A stretch of 64,000 nt of DNA, from contig NW_021940921.1 in the NCBI RefSeq assembly GCF_004337985.1, forward strand, positions 1,443,758-1,507,757, read 5' to 3'. Below the pieces are notes generated by a model. The model was not told where the DNA came from. It saw nothing but the letters and a program-made list of their open reading frames with translations, and did no database searches. Shown here in pieces: positions 1 to 10,072 of this stretch (within the stretch, counting starts at the first letter, position 1; each line of letters starts with the position of its first letter). The translations under genes were made by a program, and so were the position numbers. This DNA comes from Pyricularia pennisetigena (lineage: Eukaryota; Ascomycota; Sordariomycetes; Magnaporthales; Pyriculariaceae).

Positions 1-1082
1 AAGATCCCAACCCCTGCCGCCTCCAGGAAGTCGGTGAAACGTGGGTTTGCAGGTATCGAGGGAGGTGAGGATGGGACACAAAGCAAGAGGTTAAGGAAGG
101 AAAGGAAATAGCATGTAAAGAGGAGAAACTGGAGGAGGAGCTTGCTTGTCGATACAGCGCGCTGGCCCGCGGCAGGGGGCGACATCCGGTAGCGCGATTA
201 TTGGAATAACGCCTCTGTACGTGTCGTTAAGGTCACTCTAGAAATTTATAACTCCAGCCTGTTGGCTTTCGTGTACTGTTCCAGGGGTATTTCAAAGGAT
301 TTTGATATTCTTTTCTACGGCAGCTTTTGGTTGTAAAATGTGATCATTGGTGCTCAAGTGATGTATGGCTGAAAATATTATGAAGGTTTTTAGAGTCTGG
401 GGCGTAAATGTAGTCACTTTGCAGAATATGAATGCGTTCCAGCTGGCTAATACGAAGAGTGACTACGTCCACGTCCCAAGGTTTCACCCGTAGCGACAAT
501 GGCTATATGGGACGTGCAGCATATTCCTCTGCGTAGCAGTGTGCGGTGTAGCTCGATGCCCTTGCTGCTGCTAACGGTTAATTTGAATTGTCCTTTTCTT
601 TTACTAGGAAACTGTGAGTGTCGGAGTGGTGGGGGAAAATGTGCAAATAAGAGCGGGTTATGACTGGCTGCCTGGAATGGACCTCCTTGGTGGTGTACAT
701 ATGGGCTTGTTCGTCCTGGCTGAGGGAAGAATGGCGAAGCATGGCAAAGAGACTGTCGTTCTGTCCCGCAAGGCAGCCAAATGCAATGCGTGCAAGGTCA
801 TGAGGAATTACATTCGGCTGATAGTTCACATTAAATAACACTGGGAGTTGCTATGAGCCTAAAACCACGACAATGTGCAAATGTCACCGATGAGCCAGGG
901 GCCTTGTTCCTCAACTACCGTTGTGGTTCTCTTCCTCCCCTCGAAAACCTCAGATCACCGCCTCTGGTATGGCTTCAATGCCAGTCTTGGGTAGGAGAGA
1001 AAGGGGGGAGGTGAAAGGGACTTTTTTGCCCATCGCCGTGATCTTTTTGTAGTATCGAAGACATAGCAAGTTGCCTGAGGGT
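1..1082. other. No gene recognised (left edge)
   Basis: I see no convincing coding region here. The only open frames are a short antisense pair at about 578-841 with no recognisable domain. Positions 154-200 hold one copy of a dispersed direct repeat whose second copy is at 2176-2228. Confidence 0.5.
154..200 (+). repeat. Dispersed GC-rich direct repeat, copy A (copy B at 2176-2228)
   Basis: The core CTGGCCCGCGGCAGGGGGCG, followed within a few bases by GGTAGCGCGA, recurs at 2176-2228 with few differences (CGCG versus CGCA in the core). Both copies lie outside any gene. The class is unknown; it could be the end of a decayed mobile element. Confidence 0.6.
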
Positions 1083-1641
1083 CTATTTTTGGACGGTCGG
1101 TTTTATTAGGGTATCTTCAAATCCAAGCCTTATCGGTCGTCTCACTGATCGACCCTTGCGTGTTTTGGTAGTCTCTACCCGCTGATCGTTATTACCGATA
1201 GCGCGTAATTTCTTTTTATTTTGCTGATTTGATACTCTTGCTCCGTATACTGGACCAGAAGGGCGACCACGCCCGTGTGTGACCTGCTCGCGATTGTCTG
1301 CAGTACTATAGGGCTCTTTTTTGAGGCGCTCACTCTGTTGGAGAAATAAAGGTGTGAAGCCCTGGGATGTGATCGGTCTTTGAGGCTGCATCGAGGGGCG
1401 TGGGTGGATGCGAGGTGCTGCTGGTGGATTAGTTCGTGCCGGATACGTGTAAGAAGAACTGCAAAAAAATACGCGCCGGAGGTTTTGAAAGGAAGTAAAA
1501 GGAGAAACACGAAAGAAACCATTACGAGGTCAATGATCGCAGCCATCGCGGTCATTATTCTCCATCGCGCGACGAGAAACGAAACCAAATCAAATCTAAA
1601 CTTGAAGATCACCTGCAACCCCCGCAAGCGCCACCGCCCAT
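1083..1641 (-). CDS. Hypothetical basic protein, two-exon model
   Basis: The model reads exon 1 at 1641-1613 (start ATG at 1641), an intron at 1612-1459 (GTGATC donor, TTTTTTGCAG acceptor) and exon 2 at 1458-1083. The phase is kept across the junction, giving about 134 aa. The N-terminus is Gly/Cys-rich (MGGGACGGC), followed by a Pro-rich stretch and a Lys/Arg-rich C-terminal half containing NKKKLRA and GRSVRRPIRLGFED. No family is recognised and no membrane segment is seen in this frame. The overlapping minus-strand frame at 1175-1627 has a hydrophobic run, but that run falls inside the proposed intron. The gene stands alone, with no neighbour within 1 kb. The call rests only on splice-signal and frame consistency. 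Confidence 0.3.
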
Positions 1642-2673
1642 GATAGGTTCTGAAGTTACCCTAACTGTGCTTGACAGCATGATTAATTCCGGCAGTGTCA
1701 GCTTTTGTAAGCAAGGCATAGCTTTTTTGACGGAGTTGCGCTGCTGTGGTTCTCGGTATGGAGCACTGGCGTGCCGGAGCTGGGCTATTGCATCTTCAGT
1801 AGACCCAAGCCTTGATCCGAGAGATCCACAGCCTAATTATCACCTCACAGGCATATAGATCCGTAACGAAGCTCAGTCACCATCATTGTTTTGACGCAAG
1901 AAGTAAAACAGAGCATACCAGTAAAACAGTGCCTAATTGGCCGGTTTGTTTACGGAATGTGACTGTAAGGCAGCTGCTATCGGCTCTTTGCATTCTGGAA
2001 AGTGTCCTTCCGTGATATCGCCAATCAGAAAGGGAGCCATCTCCCATCGCAAGCGTGTCGAGGTACGCCTAGGGAGCAAGCACATAGGGGGAGGCGACTT
2101 GACGGTTCCTCCAATCAGTCTTTTTTTATCACCACACCCACGCCTCCCCCTTGAGCAGCTCTGCAGATTAGCTATACGAGCGCGTTGGCTGGCCCGCAGC
2201 AGGGGGCGATGTGGTAGCGCGACCATTAATGCAGCAGACACATCAACACGTCTGCCAACCGGAAACTAGGCCTTTGTTGTACAATTATGCGAATCATGAC
2301 ATTTTTACGGCGATTGTAAACTCAACAGCAGATCCCCTTTGTTTTTGCGCATGGATGATCAATCTTTTCGGGCGATACCTGTGGAACAGGGCGGGGACAC
2401 GTCTTTCTCGCCTCCTGGAAAGACTTTCTATCGCCAACCGAAAATGATGACCTCCCTCGCACTCAAAGTACCACCGGAAGCAAAGACAGCCAAAACGTGT
2501 ATTTGTGAGTAAGTTTCATGTCAAAGAGACAGAAAGGCTTTCTCCATGTAATGGAGAAGATACGGCCGCAATTAATTAATTAGGCCGATTTCTTTCTTCG
2601 GCTCATCCCCGTATGTCTTTAGGACTGCAAATGCCAGGATTGAATGATTGACAAATACAATACCCGATCTTGC
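1642..2673. other. No gene recognised
   Basis: Short open frames on both strands here are mutually overlapping and lack any recognisable domain. The stretch holds copy B of the GC-rich direct repeat (2176-2228). The downstream flank of the glycosyltransferase gene begins near 2570 with an ATTAATTAATTAG tract. Confidence 0.45.
2176..2228 (+). repeat. Dispersed GC-rich direct repeat, copy B
   Basis: Second copy of the repeat at 154-200. It shares GGCCCGC(A/G)GCAGGGGGCGA and GTGGTAGCGCGA-like ends. The flanks differ, so only the roughly 45-bp core is duplicated. Confidence 0.6.
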
Positions 2674-3755
2674 TCATCTGCATGCTGTGGTCCTGTGTGT
2701 CTTCTTGTCACACTCGCGAACACGCCTCGCAACAGTAGTTAAGTGTTTGCCATCGTCTATGGAAAGCCAATCACAATAAAAAGCGGAAAGAAATACAGGT
2801 AGACTGGTCCAGTTGCTACGCCAGTTGCTCCTGGCCCACCTCAGACATTGGTAGAGAAACTTTGTGTTGTTTTCAAGCGTGGTTTCAACCTCACATTCCG
2901 GCTCGTACTGAATCCAAGTTTTCCACTGGTGACTAACGAGCCAACGGCTCAAAAAGTTGTCATCGTCGGCCTTGAGGGTCTTACCACACCACTCCTCCTT
3001 CATGGATCCTTCTCGGAATTCGTAGTCCTGGAGGATTTCAGATCGGTAGGCGCCAGTCCGACCTGACATGCAAGAAGTACCGCCGTCCATGGTGTGTGTT
3101 GCACAAATTTCAAAGTTGCGTCTCTCGATGTAGGCAGCGCCCAACCAATTCCATACCCTGAGCGCAAGACCTCCCTCCCTAACCCTTTTTACCCGCTGGC
3201 ATGTGCTGACGCCTCGAATCTTGGTATTTTTAAATGGGGCCAGAATCCACGGCATTATGGTCGATGGCCAGGTCACATCGTCATCGGCTATGACGGTGAT
3301 GCGAGTCGTGATTTCGGGTAGGGCCTCGCACACCTGGATACGTTTGTTGGCGTACTGAGTGCAGAGAATGCAGATTTTGGAGCTGGAGAGACGTTCTCTA
3401 ACCTCTTGCAGATCTTTAAACTTGTCGGCGGTTGTGACAATGATCAGTCGGTGCGGCCGTGTGGCCAGAATGCTTTCAAGCGAGGGCCGAAGCTCGTCCA
3501 AGTTGTCGTGGATCGTGGGAACCACAACCGTGACATCATCTGCGGTGTAGGAGGGCTTTATTGGAATCGACTTGGACTTGTAAGTCCAGTGAGTATAGCA
3601 GTAGACAATAAGTTTAATGTATTTATGCAGCCTGAGAGTGAAAGGTCAGTGAATTGGTTGGACCGTAGATGCGGAAAGAGACAAGGCACACACCACAGCA
3701 TGCAGAATGCTATAGACCATGGTGTTAAGAGCTCAGAGAAATGCCTCTGCGACAT
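2674..3755 (-). CDS. Family 2 glycosyltransferase (fungal type-2 GT), C-terminally truncated
   Basis: Processive GT2 enzyme of the hyaluronan/chitin-synthase-like superfamily; fungal homologues sit in the plasma membrane and make a surface polysaccharide. Exon 1 is 3755-3694 (MSQRHFSELLTPW...), the intron is 3693-3632 (62 nt, GTGTGT donor, CTGAC branch site, CTCAG acceptor) and exon 2 runs 3631-2674, about 339 aa in all. The N-terminus has one membrane-like segment. The catalytic core shows VVVPTIHD, the metal-binding ADDDV, the KADDDNFLSRW acceptor motif and the QCLRW (QxxRW) motif. Immediately after RSNWTSLPV the sequence loses family resemblance and ends within about 45 residues. The C-terminal membrane helices expected for this family are therefore missing. 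An alternative internal intron near 2757 would end even sooner. It may be a recent pseudogene or a soluble truncated form. Confidence 0.8.
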
Positions 3756-4580
3756 TGTCAAATGATGGTGTGTTGTCTGATTTGGTTTGGTCGAGTGGAA
3801 TCGCGATGATTGGACCTGAAGCCTTATGACACTGTCGAAGACTCTCACCCGCAGGAAGTAGTAGACGCCAGCGGGCCCACCATGCAACCCCCGCGTTCCA
3901 AAGCTCCACTCCCCCATGCCCTTGGATCAATGCTAAACAAACAAAACCTATCAGTCATTGCACGGGCTCCTTGATGGTTCTAGGTCGTACCTTATGATGG
4001 TGTGAAGGAGCAGGCCTCTATCGATTTGTCATTTTTCTGAAGTTTTGTTGTGGCATAGTGATGGCTGGTTATCTGTCCTTCCGAGCTGCTCAGATATTTG
4101 TGCCAAGAGAACACTTTTCCAACTTGGGATTGGAATGATTTAAACAAAGATTCATTGGAACCTCCAAGTCTACCTGAACGCATTTCCGTCCTCAATGCAA
4201 CCTTGGAGATCCCACCGCCTCTCCGACCTCCATCCACATCCCTGGCTGCAACCTTGGACCTGTGCCCCGCAGACATTTGTGCTCCTCTTGAAATCGTGTA
4301 TTGCAAAACTTGATAGGTAGCCAAACCTCCGATCCTTACGGTGGCGAGAGATGAGGTTGCCCCGCCCCCGCCCATAAGACAACCGGCTTAGAAATTACAT
4401 AGTACTACTTAAGCCTTGATATCTTTATGACCAATGTCTATACCCTCTAAGCCTTTACTACTTATTATCCTCCGCTCCAATCTCATTACGAAGTCTTTAC
4501 CTTCTTGTCCTTGTTACTATCTGTATCACTACTCGCTTGTTGCAGCCAAAGTCTTAATTGTTTGACTTCAGTATCTCGTA
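3756..4580. other. No gene recognised; contains one 32-bp repeat unit
   Basis: Overlapping frames on both strands at 3990-4380 have no recognised domain. Around 4193-4237 there is an inverted-orientation copy of the dispersed unit ending in GGTTGCAT, described at 7620-8085. The stretch upstream of 4581 is pyrimidine-rich (CTTACTACTT-like) and would serve as the promoter of the next gene. Confidence 0.45.
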
Positions 4581-6627
4581 ATGATGGATTACCCAAATCT
4601 TGCAGTCCTCCAAGCTAGCGTAAATGCTACAAAAGCCAAAGTTGCCGACCTTGAAAGTCAATTGGTTCAGGCTAGAGACGAAAACGCAGCCCGAGAGAGA
4701 GAAATGATAACGGCTATGCTCAAGCAAGCAAAACTCCCTGACAGGTTGGAATCAAGATCTTTTCGTGCTGAAGTGAACCAAATTGCAGAGCACTGGTCTC
4801 GGTATGGACCTAGTAAATCAGGTCTTACCTTCGGAACGTTGATTTGTCTCTGTCGATCACTTCCGAGAACCGACTGGGACCTCCTGCAACGGCACCCTGA
4901 GACATTTCGAGAACAAGCTCCTTCGGTCAATGAGCGCCTCGGTACATGGAAGTGGGAAGTCTGGGAGTGGTTTCGAAAGTTCGTGAATCCTGAACTCCAG
5001 AAAAGCTGTGTTGCTGGTGAGCTATCAAAATTATTTATTTCTGTCTTTTCTTTCAGCTTTGGTTAGGCTGACATCTTAAAGCAATGACTTTTGAAAATTT
5101 CAAGGATGATCTTCCTGGATTGAACAATCAATTGCAATGCATCCAAAGGCAAACTAACGCCGCAGAAACCATTCAGCTGCCTTCCGCAACTTTCCAAAAT
5201 CCTTCCGGAACACCCGTTGATAAAGTTACTCAAAATGAAAGGAATGAATCATGGAGTCGAAAGTCCCCTGGCACAACCTCTTGTAACCCAAGAGAATGCA
5301 ATCTCGCCGATTTAGTACCAGTGTCTCGGGCCGCCCTACTAAGCCAGCCGCCAGGATACCTCTCTTCTGTAGCGTCGTACGCAAACAGTGAAAGCTCTAG
5401 TATGTAAACTGTCTTAGTTTGCTGCGATAATTGTTGACCACGGTGAAGATATCGAGAATCCCAAGTCCAACCACCACCCACAAAAGCGACGGCGGACTGA
5501 CGGGCTATCGGGTAATGCACACTTTAATAAGCCTCCCAGCATCCAACTACCAGTACCAGCATCTTGGGCTTCACAGGAAACCCTCACTCAACCTCTACAA
5601 CCATTTCCTCATACATGTGCGGATCCTCAGCCCCTGAACGTCAACGGTCTAACAGGAAACTGGCATGAACGGATTTCCGGCGCGTCCATGGACGCGCACG
5701 ACCCACCTCCACATGACAGTACATCATTCATGAAAATCGGCTCTGTAATCAATCCCTCAGACCCACAAAGTCGCACAGGTAGGACCCTTTCTCGAACCAA
5801 AGTCTCCGAATTATGCTTCTCTGACAAGCAGTCGATGTTTGCGTCTCGCATGCAGATCATCGTTTGATGAATGGCTGGGCCGAAACTTTTGGGTCGGATA
5901 ATTTCCCTTACTATAACCATGAAGATAATCGACAAAGCGACAACCCAGCTTGTCTGTCAACGGATTTGTCGGACTTTCATCAGAAGGGATTTTCGCACTG
6001 GAATGACGAATCTACTACTGGAGCGGTACAGTCATTGGCAGCCAGTGGCTTCTGGGGCCTTCCTGGATTAAACAACATTTATTCGATTCTAGCAAATCAG
6101 AAATTACGAAGCTTTCTTGATCAAGCACTCGGGCCAGGACCATACATTATTCGGCACTGCAGCTGGTGGAGCGGGGCGGCATCGGATGGCCAACCTATCT
6201 ACTTGAAGCGGAATACTGAACGAAGTGATTTGTGCCTGGGTTTACACATACTACTCCAAGGAACATGCATCCGATATTTTACCGGATCTCACAAAGAAAG
6301 CTGGCCGGCAGAAGGGTTGCCGACGTTCATCAACTATGATCAGGACAGACTTCAAGTTTACAAACAGGAAACTATCTCGAATGGATTGTAAGTAAAATAT
6401 AAATTTGAGGCCCGACACAGAATCTAACATCAGGCCTTTTCAGAACATTGTTCGACCCCAGAATAAATCATCAGTTCGAAAATGGTTCGGCGATGACAAT
6501 CATCTTTGGCAAGGAGGAGACGTTGGAAGGCTGGGCGCCGCTGCTGGTAGAGAACCCACACCTGGGCCATTTTCTTGAGAACATGAAGCAAGATTTGAAC
6601 ATCGGCTGGAACATTGTACAAATCTAG
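4581..6627 (+). CDS. Conserved-type orphan, five exons, coiled coil plus beta-barrel oxygenase-like C-terminal region
   Basis: Five exons fit exactly by phase: 4581-5016, 5082-5399, 5449-5778, 5832-6387 and 6444-6627, giving 607 aa. All four introns are 49-65 nt with donors GTGAGC, GTATGT, GTAGGA and GTAAGT; several have clear branch sites (GCTGAC, CTGAC, CTAAC). Residues 1-60 form a likely coiled coil (ATKAKVADLESQLVQARDE). The middle is Ser/Pro/Gln-rich and disordered, with a basic patch (QKRRRTDG), and includes NVNGLTGNWHERISGAS and SFMKIGSVINPS. The last 190 residues look globular and contain RHCSWWSGAASDG, ILLQGTCIRYFTGSHKESW and LFDPRINHQF. These resemble the double-stranded beta-helix layout of 2-oxoglutarate oxygenases or cupins, but I cannot assign a family. 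Part of its 3' end is duplicated at 7249-7500. Confidence 0.7.
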
Positions 6628-7248
6628 TCCAAAACTTTAGTGTTTGTTTGTAGTGTTGACATTAGTTGGGAATACATACATAAAGCGCAAATTGGGGCAT
6701 CCTAGATTTGACTAGTCCACAGTTTGTGCATCCGTTCTTAGTCCCCTTGCCACCACAATTCGGGCATGCCATTTTCGTGTCGGAAAGGGTTGTGTCGGTA
6801 TCGGTGTGTCGTGAGATTGAAAGGCTAGTAGACGTTGAGGGGGTTGACTGTCTCGTAAAAAGCCAGTTCTACCATGGAGTGGCCACCTGCCAACTAAGTA
6901 GCAAAATATCAAAATCAAATCCCTCATACGAGTGGGACGTTTCCACTCATCACCGCCAATGAAGACATCCGAGGATGATTAAAACGAGACCATCCGAGGG
7001 TGAGTAGCGGGGCAGGTGACTGTACACTTAGTCATTTTTGGGGAGGAAGTGGGTCTTAGAAGGGAAGACATGAACCTACTATGGTTAAACCAGACCTCGC
7101 AGGGCCCATGGTCGACCATTTTAAAGTTGACGAAAATGTGAACGAGAGGACACGATGTGCCCTCCACTTTAGCTTCTGCCCAATGCAGCCCATTTTTAAT
7201 ATCAGGGATTAGGTTATCGGAAGCTCTTAGCGTTAAAATAACCATACT
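6628..7248. other. No gene recognised between duplicated segments
   Basis: This stretch separates the 3' end of the five-exon gene from its partial duplicate. Open frames on both strands at 6708-6962 and at 6979-7431 overlap each other and show no recognisable motif. I see no terminal repeats that would make the stretch a transposon. Confidence 0.4.
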
Positions 7249-7500
7249 GCGACGTTCATCAACTATGATCAGGACAAACTTCAAATTGCCAAACAGGAAA
7301 CTATCTCGAATGGATTGTAAGTACAATATAGATTTGAGGCCTGACACAGAATCTAACCTCAGGCCTTTTGGTAGAGAACCCACACCTGGGCCATTTTCTT
7401 GAGAAGATGAAGCAAGGTTCGGCTGGAACATTGGACAAATCTAGTCCAAAACTAACTTCAGTGTTTCTTTGTAGTGTTGACATTATTCGGGAATACAGCT
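7249..7500 (+). pseudogene. Partial tandem duplicate of the 3' end of the 4581-6627 gene
   Basis: The segment matches the exon 4 end, intron 4, exon 5 end and 3' flank of the upstream gene (original about 6328-6673). It starts with CGACGTTCATCAACTATGAT and ends with GTAGTGTTGACATTA. The intron donor GTAAGT and the branch region are kept, so the copy arose at DNA level rather than from mRNA. About 104 bp spanning the intron acceptor and start of exon 5 are deleted: CCTTTT joins directly to GGTAGAGAACCC. A second deletion of about 8 bp lies near 7418. It cannot encode the domain. Confidence 0.85.
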
Positions 7501-7619
7501 TTGTTCAAAGTTTCACCGGTTAGCATAAGGGCGCTTTGTGTAAGCGCTTCGGTCCTTGCAGTTTTTAACATCACGGTTAGTCTCGTTTTTTTCGACTTTC
7601 CTAAAGGCTGAGGCGGACG

Positions 7620-8085
7620 GATGCCGGGAATGGTGGGTCCTCTGAGGTTACATATACCTCTCCGGCCTCCACGTCTCTCGATGCAACCTCCACGGACCCA
7701 CCGCCCCAGATCTTAACGCTGCGCCTCTCGAAGGATACGAAAAATAAATCATATCAACTTCCACTTCACGACGTGTCACTGCTTGTACTCTGGACTTTGT
7801 CAATTACAAAACCTGTTGTTTTGTATCGCGGTTTAGTAGCCCATACATACATTAAGCATCATTGTTTTGTCTTACTGTAGAAAATTTACACAAGTACGTT
7901 GCAGGAACTACCTTGCACCCCCATAGCCGGTAGGCTTTCAGGCAATAGCTCTGCTCATCACATGGCTTGAATGTCTTATGAAATCATGCGTCATGTAGGC
8001 CGTGAGGTGGTGGGTTCTTGGAGGTTACATCGAGAAGGCCGGGAGGTAGTGGGTCCTTGGAGGTTGCATCGAGAGGTACACGGTA
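7620..8085. repeat. Cluster of a 32-bp dispersed unit, including an inverted pair
   Basis: The unit reads roughly GAGGYRGTGGGTCC then TTGGAGGTTGCATCGAGA. Two direct copies lie at about 8004-8035 and 8041-8072. An inverted pair at about 7625-7653 and 7680-7707 could fold into a hairpin. Further copies in inverted orientation lie near 4193-4237 and, more diverged, near 24728-24762. No coding region is attached. The inverted pair could be a small non-autonomous element, but I saw no target duplication. Confidence 0.6.
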
Positions 8086-8391
8086 GAGGATAAATTGCCT
8101 AAAGTTATGCTGCTGGTGGGTCGTTCGGGCGAATACGACACATGCATACGTATTAGGTAACCTCCTGCTACCTATCGTTTCTATCGGCCGAAATGCAGCG
8201 AATGTCCTAGTATTAAATTGCTGCTCTCAACACCCAGCCCTACGACGAAAATCATCGCGAATTCCTACTTAAATACAAGTTCTAAAGTAATTTCCCAACC
8301 TAAATATCTAGCTAAAAGCATACAAAGCCTCCTTTTCTTACTTACTACTATTACAGCGACGACACTGGACCGCCCAACGGAAGTTAAAGCC

Positions 8392-9372
8392 ATGGAAGAT
8401 TGCCGCAGATTTTTTGATTTCTCTACGGGGGGCGTCCCGCATTCAAACAATGTGCCCGTATTCGTGGCCCCGGGCAATTTTGGCTGCCCCCTACCAGCAC
8501 CGGGATCGGCTTCCATTTTCCTGGATACAAGCATCTGCGATCAAAACAGCGGGCTTCCAGGTTTAGGCGTGGGTAGCAACTTTGGCACCGTAAATGCTGG
8601 AGTTTTGCAGGCTCATCAAGATCTAGGCACAAGTCAGCAAATCACTGTGGACATCTTCAATTGGGACGCGATAATGCAAGAGTTCCTGAAACCGGAGGAA
8701 GTTGCAGATGGACAGCTGTCTGAGACGGACCTTGGAAACACCGCAGTGCAGCCTCGGGAAGCTCAACATATTATGCCGTGCTGGCAAAACGAGCAGCAAC
8801 ACCCAGCCATATCAAGCGTCGACTCGCTCATTTCTGTCCCCACCTCCCTTTATCAGGTGCCGTCAAATCCTCTGTTTGGTGCACCACACATGGATGGCGG
8901 CGTTTCTGGTTGGCTGCAATCCTCGTCAGCTGTTATGGGTAGTCCACGGCATAAGCCAAATTCACATGTCCCTGTGGGCTCGACTTATGCAAACAACCTC
9001 GGATTATCTTTCTATGCGCAACATTTCAGATCTAGGGCGCCAATATGCGAGGACGTGCCTGCTGAAGGGGCAAGCAGAAACAAGAATACAGAAAAGTTGC
9101 CCGTCGCACTAGGCCAGCAGCGGGGTGGGGATCGATGCGAATCGCTCGTTTTTGCGCCAGCCACGCAAAAACATCCACGACCTTATGCCGGAGCTCAAAA
9201 GAAAAGGAAAAAGCAGCAACAACTCGAGGTCAACGCGGTAAAAAATAAGCGGGCGAGGGTTTTTTCTGCTACCACCAAGTCTCATTTGATCTTGAAGGGC
9301 AGTGCCGAAAAAGAAATAAAGAGGATGAGGCAGCGACAAGCAGTACGAGGCCGGTCAGCGGTAATTACGTAA
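8392..9372 (+). CDS. Hypothetical protein with basic C-terminal tail
   Basis: The first ATG of the frame is at 8392 in a good context (AAGCCATGG); the frame upstream begins only with non-ATG codons. The product is 326 aa. Residues 1-240 are low in charge and rich in Ser, Pro and Gly, with FNWDAIMQEFLKPEE near residue 91 as the only helix-like acidic segment. The last 60 residues are strongly basic: QKKRKKQQQ, VKNKRARVF and EKEIKRMRQRQAVRGR, consistent with nuclear localisation or nucleic-acid binding. No intron is needed. I recognise no family. An acidic segment plus basic tail could suit a transcription-associated factor, but that is inference. It lies just upstream of a degraded minus-strand gene block. 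Confidence 0.5.
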   Translation: MEDCRRFFDFSTGGVPHSNNVPVFVAPGNFGCPLPAPGSASIFLDTSICDQNSGLPGLGVGSNFGTVNAGVLQAHQDLGTSQQITVDIFNWDAIMQEFLKPEEVADGQLSETDLGNTAVQPREAQHIMPCWQNEQQHPAISSVDSLISVPTSLYQVPSNPLFGAPHMDGGVSGWLQSSSAVMGSPRHKPNSHVPVGSTYANNLGLSFYAQHFRSRAPICEDVPAEGASRNKNTEKLPVALGQQRGGDRCESLVFAPATQKHPRPYAGAQKKRKKQQQLEVNAVKNKRARVFSATTKSHLILKGSAEKEIKRMRQRQAVRGRSAVIT

Positions 9373-9501
9373 GCTCAGCCTGTTGATCTCTGACGCCGAA
9401 CAGTATGCGTTTGCGCCAGCCCGGGGGCAAGCGAATGATGGACGAGTTGATGGTCCAGTGGGAAGCGGTCGGAAATAGTCTTTTTGTTTATATTTTCCAT
9501 C

Positions 9502-10042
9502 TCAGAGTTCATTGGTCCCAGTTCGTGGTTCTCCTGGAAAATGTGCTGATGTATGGCGTTGTTGTGGTTTAGAGGCAGTGCGTTTACAGAACTTGCTAGC
9601 CTCGTGAAGCGCCTCAACAAGACAGGGTAGATTAAATAGTCTGAGCACCTTCTTGTCATCTTCATATATCAACATCAGATGATCCGGGTGAGGGGTCCAG
9701 TCGACGGTAATGTCGGCGTGTCGTACCAAGTTACGGAGCGAAAGAAGTCGCTTCTTGAACCTGCCAGACAGCATATCTGGCTCAACGGTCGCTGGGAATT
9801 CCCCGTCAAGGAACTCTGCCAACGTCATGTTGGATTTCCAGACACATCGCGTCCGTTTAGTGCCGGTCGTACCAGGTACAAATTGCGGTAACGGCTCAAC
9901 GTGGATGGCAAATGCCGCTCGGCATGCGGCGGCTAGACTCTGGTTGAAAAATTTCTCGCGCCCCTGATTGTCAAATACAGTAGGGAAAAATTCTCTGGGG
10001 GTAAGCCCTTCGGGGCCAGTATTAGTACATATACTGCGCCTA
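9502..10042 (-). pseudogene. Conserved-looking fungal ORF, 5' end missing
   Basis: The frame is open from about 10042 down to 9502. It reads through EGLTPREFFPTVFDNQGREK, then RTRCVWKSNMTLAEFLDGEF, FKKRLLSLRNLVRHADITV and DHLMLIYEDDKKVLRLF, which have the feel of a folded domain. An ATG (MTLAEF) lies at 9828, but the frame is open and coding-like well upstream of it, so 9828 is probably not the start. It follows the PH part of the RhoGEF pseudogene on the same strand, after a GTAAGC donor-like site near 10073. It may therefore be a later exon of that gene or a separate gene. I do not recognise the domain. The last 20 residues (KPQQRHTSAHF...) look like read-through. Confidence 0.45.
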
Positions 10043-10072
10043 ATCAGCCAAAAAAGTCAAATTGTAGGCTTA

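Noticed and set aside
1175..1627. 150-codon minus-strand frame with a hydrophobic run
   Set aside because: It lacks an ATG at its start and most of it lies inside the intron of the better two-exon model at 1083-1641.
5627..5935. Minus-strand 102-codon frame
   Set aside because: Antisense to exons 3 and 4 of the well-supported five-exon gene.
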